From an uncultured Kouleothrix sp. (GTDB lineage Bacteria > Chloroflexota > Chloroflexia > Chloroflexales > Roseiflexaceae), in NCBI GenBank assembly GCA_937858455.1, contig CALLYN010000820.1:1-6581 (forward strand): DNA of 6,581 nucleotides, given 5' to 3'. The translations under genes were made by a program, and so were the position numbers. The notes below the pieces were generated by a model. That model searched no databases. It saw only the letters and a list, made by a program, of their open reading frames with translations, and was not told the origin of the DNA. Shown here in pieces: positions 5,484 through 6,581 of the stretch. The first letter of the stretch is position 1, and each line of letters opens with the position of its first letter.

Positions 5484-5493
5484 GAAACGTTTC
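5484..5493. promoter_or_regulatory. Palindrome of LacI-family operator type
   Basis: GAAACGTTTC is a perfect 10-bp palindrome with the central AACGTT core typical of LacI/PurR/CcpA-class operators. It sits 23 bases before the ATG of the OsmC fragment, where a bound repressor would block transcription. No LacI-family gene is in the window. A 10-bp palindrome can occur by chance, so it is only a candidate. Confidence 0.35.
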
Positions 5494-5516
5494 ACGCAGT
5501 AAAAAGAGGGCACGCT

Positions 5517-5624
5517 ATGGAGATGATCATCAGCTTCCCAGGTGGCGCGCGGGTCGACGCGCACTTCGACACAAACAAAACATTTGACAGACCGCGCGGC
5601 GATCGTGTATGCTATAAGTGCTAG
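5517..5624 (+). pseudogene. 5' fragment of an OsmC-family gene
   Basis: A 35-codon open frame starts at ATG 5517 behind a strong ribosome binding site (GAGGG at 5506-5510, six bases away). Its first 18 residues, MEMIISFPGGARVDAHFD, closely resemble the N-terminus of OsmC-family proteins (typically FPGGxRVDAxF), thiol peroxidases of about 130-140 residues that detoxify organic hydroperoxides. The rest (through the final VCYKC and TAG at 5622) does not resemble the family, lacks the catalytic cysteines in their contexts, and the DNA there turns AT-richer. No later part of an OsmC gene is found before the HNH gene. The best reading is a deletion or rearrangement that left the start of the gene. 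It could still be translated as a short peptide or act as a leader peptide. The family likeness rests on recall and 18 residues. Confidence 0.55.
5584..5613 (+). promoter_or_regulatory. Strong promoter reading toward the HNH gene
   Basis: A perfect -35 TTGACA (5584-5589) and TATGCT (5608-5613) are 18 bases apart. The promoter lies inside the OsmC fragment and reads into the long leader of the HNH gene. Around the expected start, AGTGCTA (5617-5623) and TAGCACT (5639-5645) form an inverted repeat that could be an operator or a 5' hairpin. Confidence 0.65.
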
Positions 5625-5847
5625 AACAGCTGACGCTATAGCACTAAATAGCCTCTAGCAGCCGAGATAACAGCGTATGACACACGGCCTGGCCACAACC
5701 AAACACCAACCTCTCCATCCTGCCACTCGGGCAGCCTGGGGCGCGCGCCGCGCCCCGCGAGGCCAGGCGCCGCTGCATAGGAATGGCCTACACCGGGCCA
5801 GGCGCGCCCGCGCGGTGCTGGTCGCCAGCGCCGCCGATATCATAGGT

Positions 5848-5889
5848 CGCGTGCTCTAATTCGGGGCAGCCCCCGTGCTAGAGCGCGCG
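5848..5889 (+). promoter_or_regulatory. Leader stem-loop just before the HNH gene
   Basis: CGCGTGCTCTA (5848-5858) pairs with TAGAGCGCGCG (5879-5889), eleven pairs with one G-U, then a 3x3 internal loop, then CGGGG/CCCCG (5862-5866 with 5871-5875) with a CAGC loop. It ends 24 bases before the ribosome binding site AAAGGGGG. Two smaller hairpins lie upstream in the leader (CTGCC/GGCAG at 5720-5734 and GGGGCGCG/CGCGCCCC at 5738-5756). No protein gene is supported in 5625-5924; a 60-codon frame at 5677-5859 has no ribosome binding site or recognisable motif. The structure may control translation or be an attenuator. Confidence 0.5.
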
Positions 5890-5924
5890 CGTGCGATCGT
5901 GCGGCTTTGGAAAGGGGGTTTCTC

Positions 5925-6437
5925 TTGGGGCAACGTGTTCTCGTCCTCAACGCTAGCTACGAGCCACTTCAGATCGTCTCGACTCGGCGTGCGGTAGTGC
6001 TGCTGCTGCAAGAGAAGGCCGAGCTGGTTGAGGCCGCCGCGCAGCGGCTGCGCGCCCAAGGCTTCGCCCTGGACGTGCCGGTGGTGATCCGGCTCGTGCG
6101 CTATATCAAGATCCCTCGCCGCCTGCGGCTGCCGTGCTCGCGCCGCGGCGTGCTGACGCGCGACCGCGAAACGTGCCAGTACTGCGGGGTGCAGCCCGGC
6201 CGCACGCAGCTCACCGTCGACCACGTGATGCCGCGATCGCGCGGCGGCCTGACCACGTGGGAGAACGTCGTGACGGCGTGCCGCGAGTGCAACCACCGCA
6301 AGGGCGGCCGCACCCCCGAAGAAGCTAGCATGGTGCTGATGAGCAAGCCACGCCAGCCGCAATATGTCGCGTTTGCGCTGCTGGGCGAGCTCGAGCGCCA
6401 CGATGTCTGGCGGAAGTACGCGTACAGCATCGATTAG
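5925..6437 (+). CDS. Stand-alone HNH endonuclease
   Basis: A 170-residue protein with a C-terminal HNH nuclease domain. The N-terminal part (VLVLNASYEPLQIVSTRRAVVLLL, split at residues 5-14 and 15-28) is the hallmark of a widespread family of chromosomal HNH proteins. The nuclease core has a zinc-type pair C84/C87 in CQYC, D99-H100 in DHVMPRSRGG, N114 in WENVV, and the second pair C119/C122 in CRECN followed by HRKGG. Metal-dependent DNA cleavage is expected; the cellular role is unknown, and no methyltransferase, phage or toxin partner is adjacent. TTG 5925 is preferred because AAAGGGGG (5911-5918) lies six bases upstream and the protein then begins MGQRVLVLNASYEPL as relatives do; an upstream TTG at 5907 would add six residues and lacks a binding site. 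It is followed by a strong terminator. Confidence 0.9.
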   Translation: MGQRVLVLNASYEPLQIVSTRRAVVLLLQEKAELVEAAAQRLRAQGFALDVPVVIRLVRYIKIPRRLRLPCSRRGVLTRDRETCQYCGVQPGRTQLTVDHVMPRSRGGLTTWENVVTACRECNHRKGGRTPEEASMVLMSKPRQPQYVAFALLGELERHDVWRKYAYSID

Positions 6438-6460
6438 CGGCCTGGCATTGCAGATTTTCT

Positions 6461-6504
6461 AACGAGGCTCGTGTGTCCGCGACACACGCGGGTCTCGTTT
6501 TTTT
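6461..6504 (+). terminator. Rho-independent terminator of the HNH gene
   Basis: ACGAG (6462-6466) pairs with CTCGT (6494-6498), and CGTGTGTC (6470-6477) with GACACACG (6481-6488) around a CGC loop; seven T follow (6498-6504). It begins 24 bases after the HNH stop. It is the only textbook intrinsic terminator in the window. Confidence 0.88.
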
Positions 6505-6551
6505 GTGCCTGCGGCGGCCTTATAATAGGCTTCTAAGAGCCTGTTTGAAAA

Positions 6552-6580
6552 GGGGGTGCGCGAGGGGCTATGCCCCTCGC
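6552..6580. repeat. REP-like hairpin at the right edge
   Basis: A GGGGG run (6552-6556) is followed by GCGAGGGGC (6560-6568), loop TAT, GCCCCTCGC (6572-6580), nine perfect pairs. The stretch before it, GAGCCTGTTTGAAAAG (6537-6552), resembles the outer end of some insertion-sequence inverted repeats. The window ends here, so neither idea can be tested. Confidence 0.4.
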
Positions 6581-6581
6581 A

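Noticed and set aside
5677..5859. A 60-codon open frame in the HNH leader
   Set aside because: No ribosome binding site, Arg/Ala/His-rich composition, no motif, and it overlaps conspicuous hairpins.
6521..6526. TATAAT as a promoter at the right edge
   Set aside because: No acceptable -35 at 15-19 bases upstream, and the hexamer is the loop of a small GCCT/AGGC hairpin directly after a terminator.
1..6581. CRISPR array, tRNA or rRNA genes
   Set aside because: No regularly spaced direct repeats and no cloverleaf or rRNA-like conserved strings were found on either strand.

Overview
The window is GC-rich bacterial chromosome with tightly packed genes on both strands, G/C-ending codons and several GC-rich palindromes between genes. 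The protein flavour (a stand-alone HNH nuclease of the VLVLNASYEPL type, a short 2Fe-2S ferredoxin, an unusual isocitrate/isopropylmalate dehydrogenase) and the palindromes most resemble Chloroflexota of the Roseiflexus/Chloroflexus kind. That placement is an inference from general resemblance, not a database result.

Layout. Bases 1-189 are the last 62 codons of a galactokinase. A 178-base gap follows, with a promoter-like region preceded by four repeats in 11-bp phase (Pho-box-like). It leads into a two-component pair on the + strand: an OmpR/PhoB-type response regulator (368-1057) and a membrane-anchored PAS histidine kinase (1232-2515). The kinase carries an unusual ~52-residue insertion in its ATP-binding domain. 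A perfect 20-bp-stem palindrome lies in the convergent gap before a minus-strand decarboxylating dehydrogenase (2697-3770). Divergent from that, behind a good sigma70-type promoter, is a thioredoxin-like 2Fe-2S ferredoxin (3962-4327). Its stop codon lies inside a 34-bp perfect palindrome facing a convergent RidA deaminase (4363-4743, minus). Upstream of RidA on the same strand is a single-domain rhodanese (4893-5240).

Bases 5241-5924 are the accessory-like part. They hold a 98-bp element with TGGTTACA/TGTAACCA inverted ends and an internal long stem, a palindrome of the LacI-family operator type, and what looks like the first ~18 codons of an OsmC-family gene with an intact ribosome binding site. 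That fragment runs into unrelated sequence containing a strong TTGACA-N18-TATGCT promoter. The promoter reads through a ~300-base structured leader into an HNH endonuclease gene (TTG start, 5925-6437), which ends at a textbook Rho-independent terminator (6461-6504). The last ~40 bases look like the edge of a dispersed repeat or mobile element.

How the genes relate: only the response regulator and kinase are an obvious functional pair. Dehydrogenase, ferredoxin, RidA and rhodanese are housekeeping metabolism, redox and metabolite-damage genes in separate short transcription units. I found no complete novel multi-gene system. The most interesting signals are the kinase insertion, the OsmC fragment joined to a new promoter, the long leader of the HNH gene, and the 98-bp structured element.
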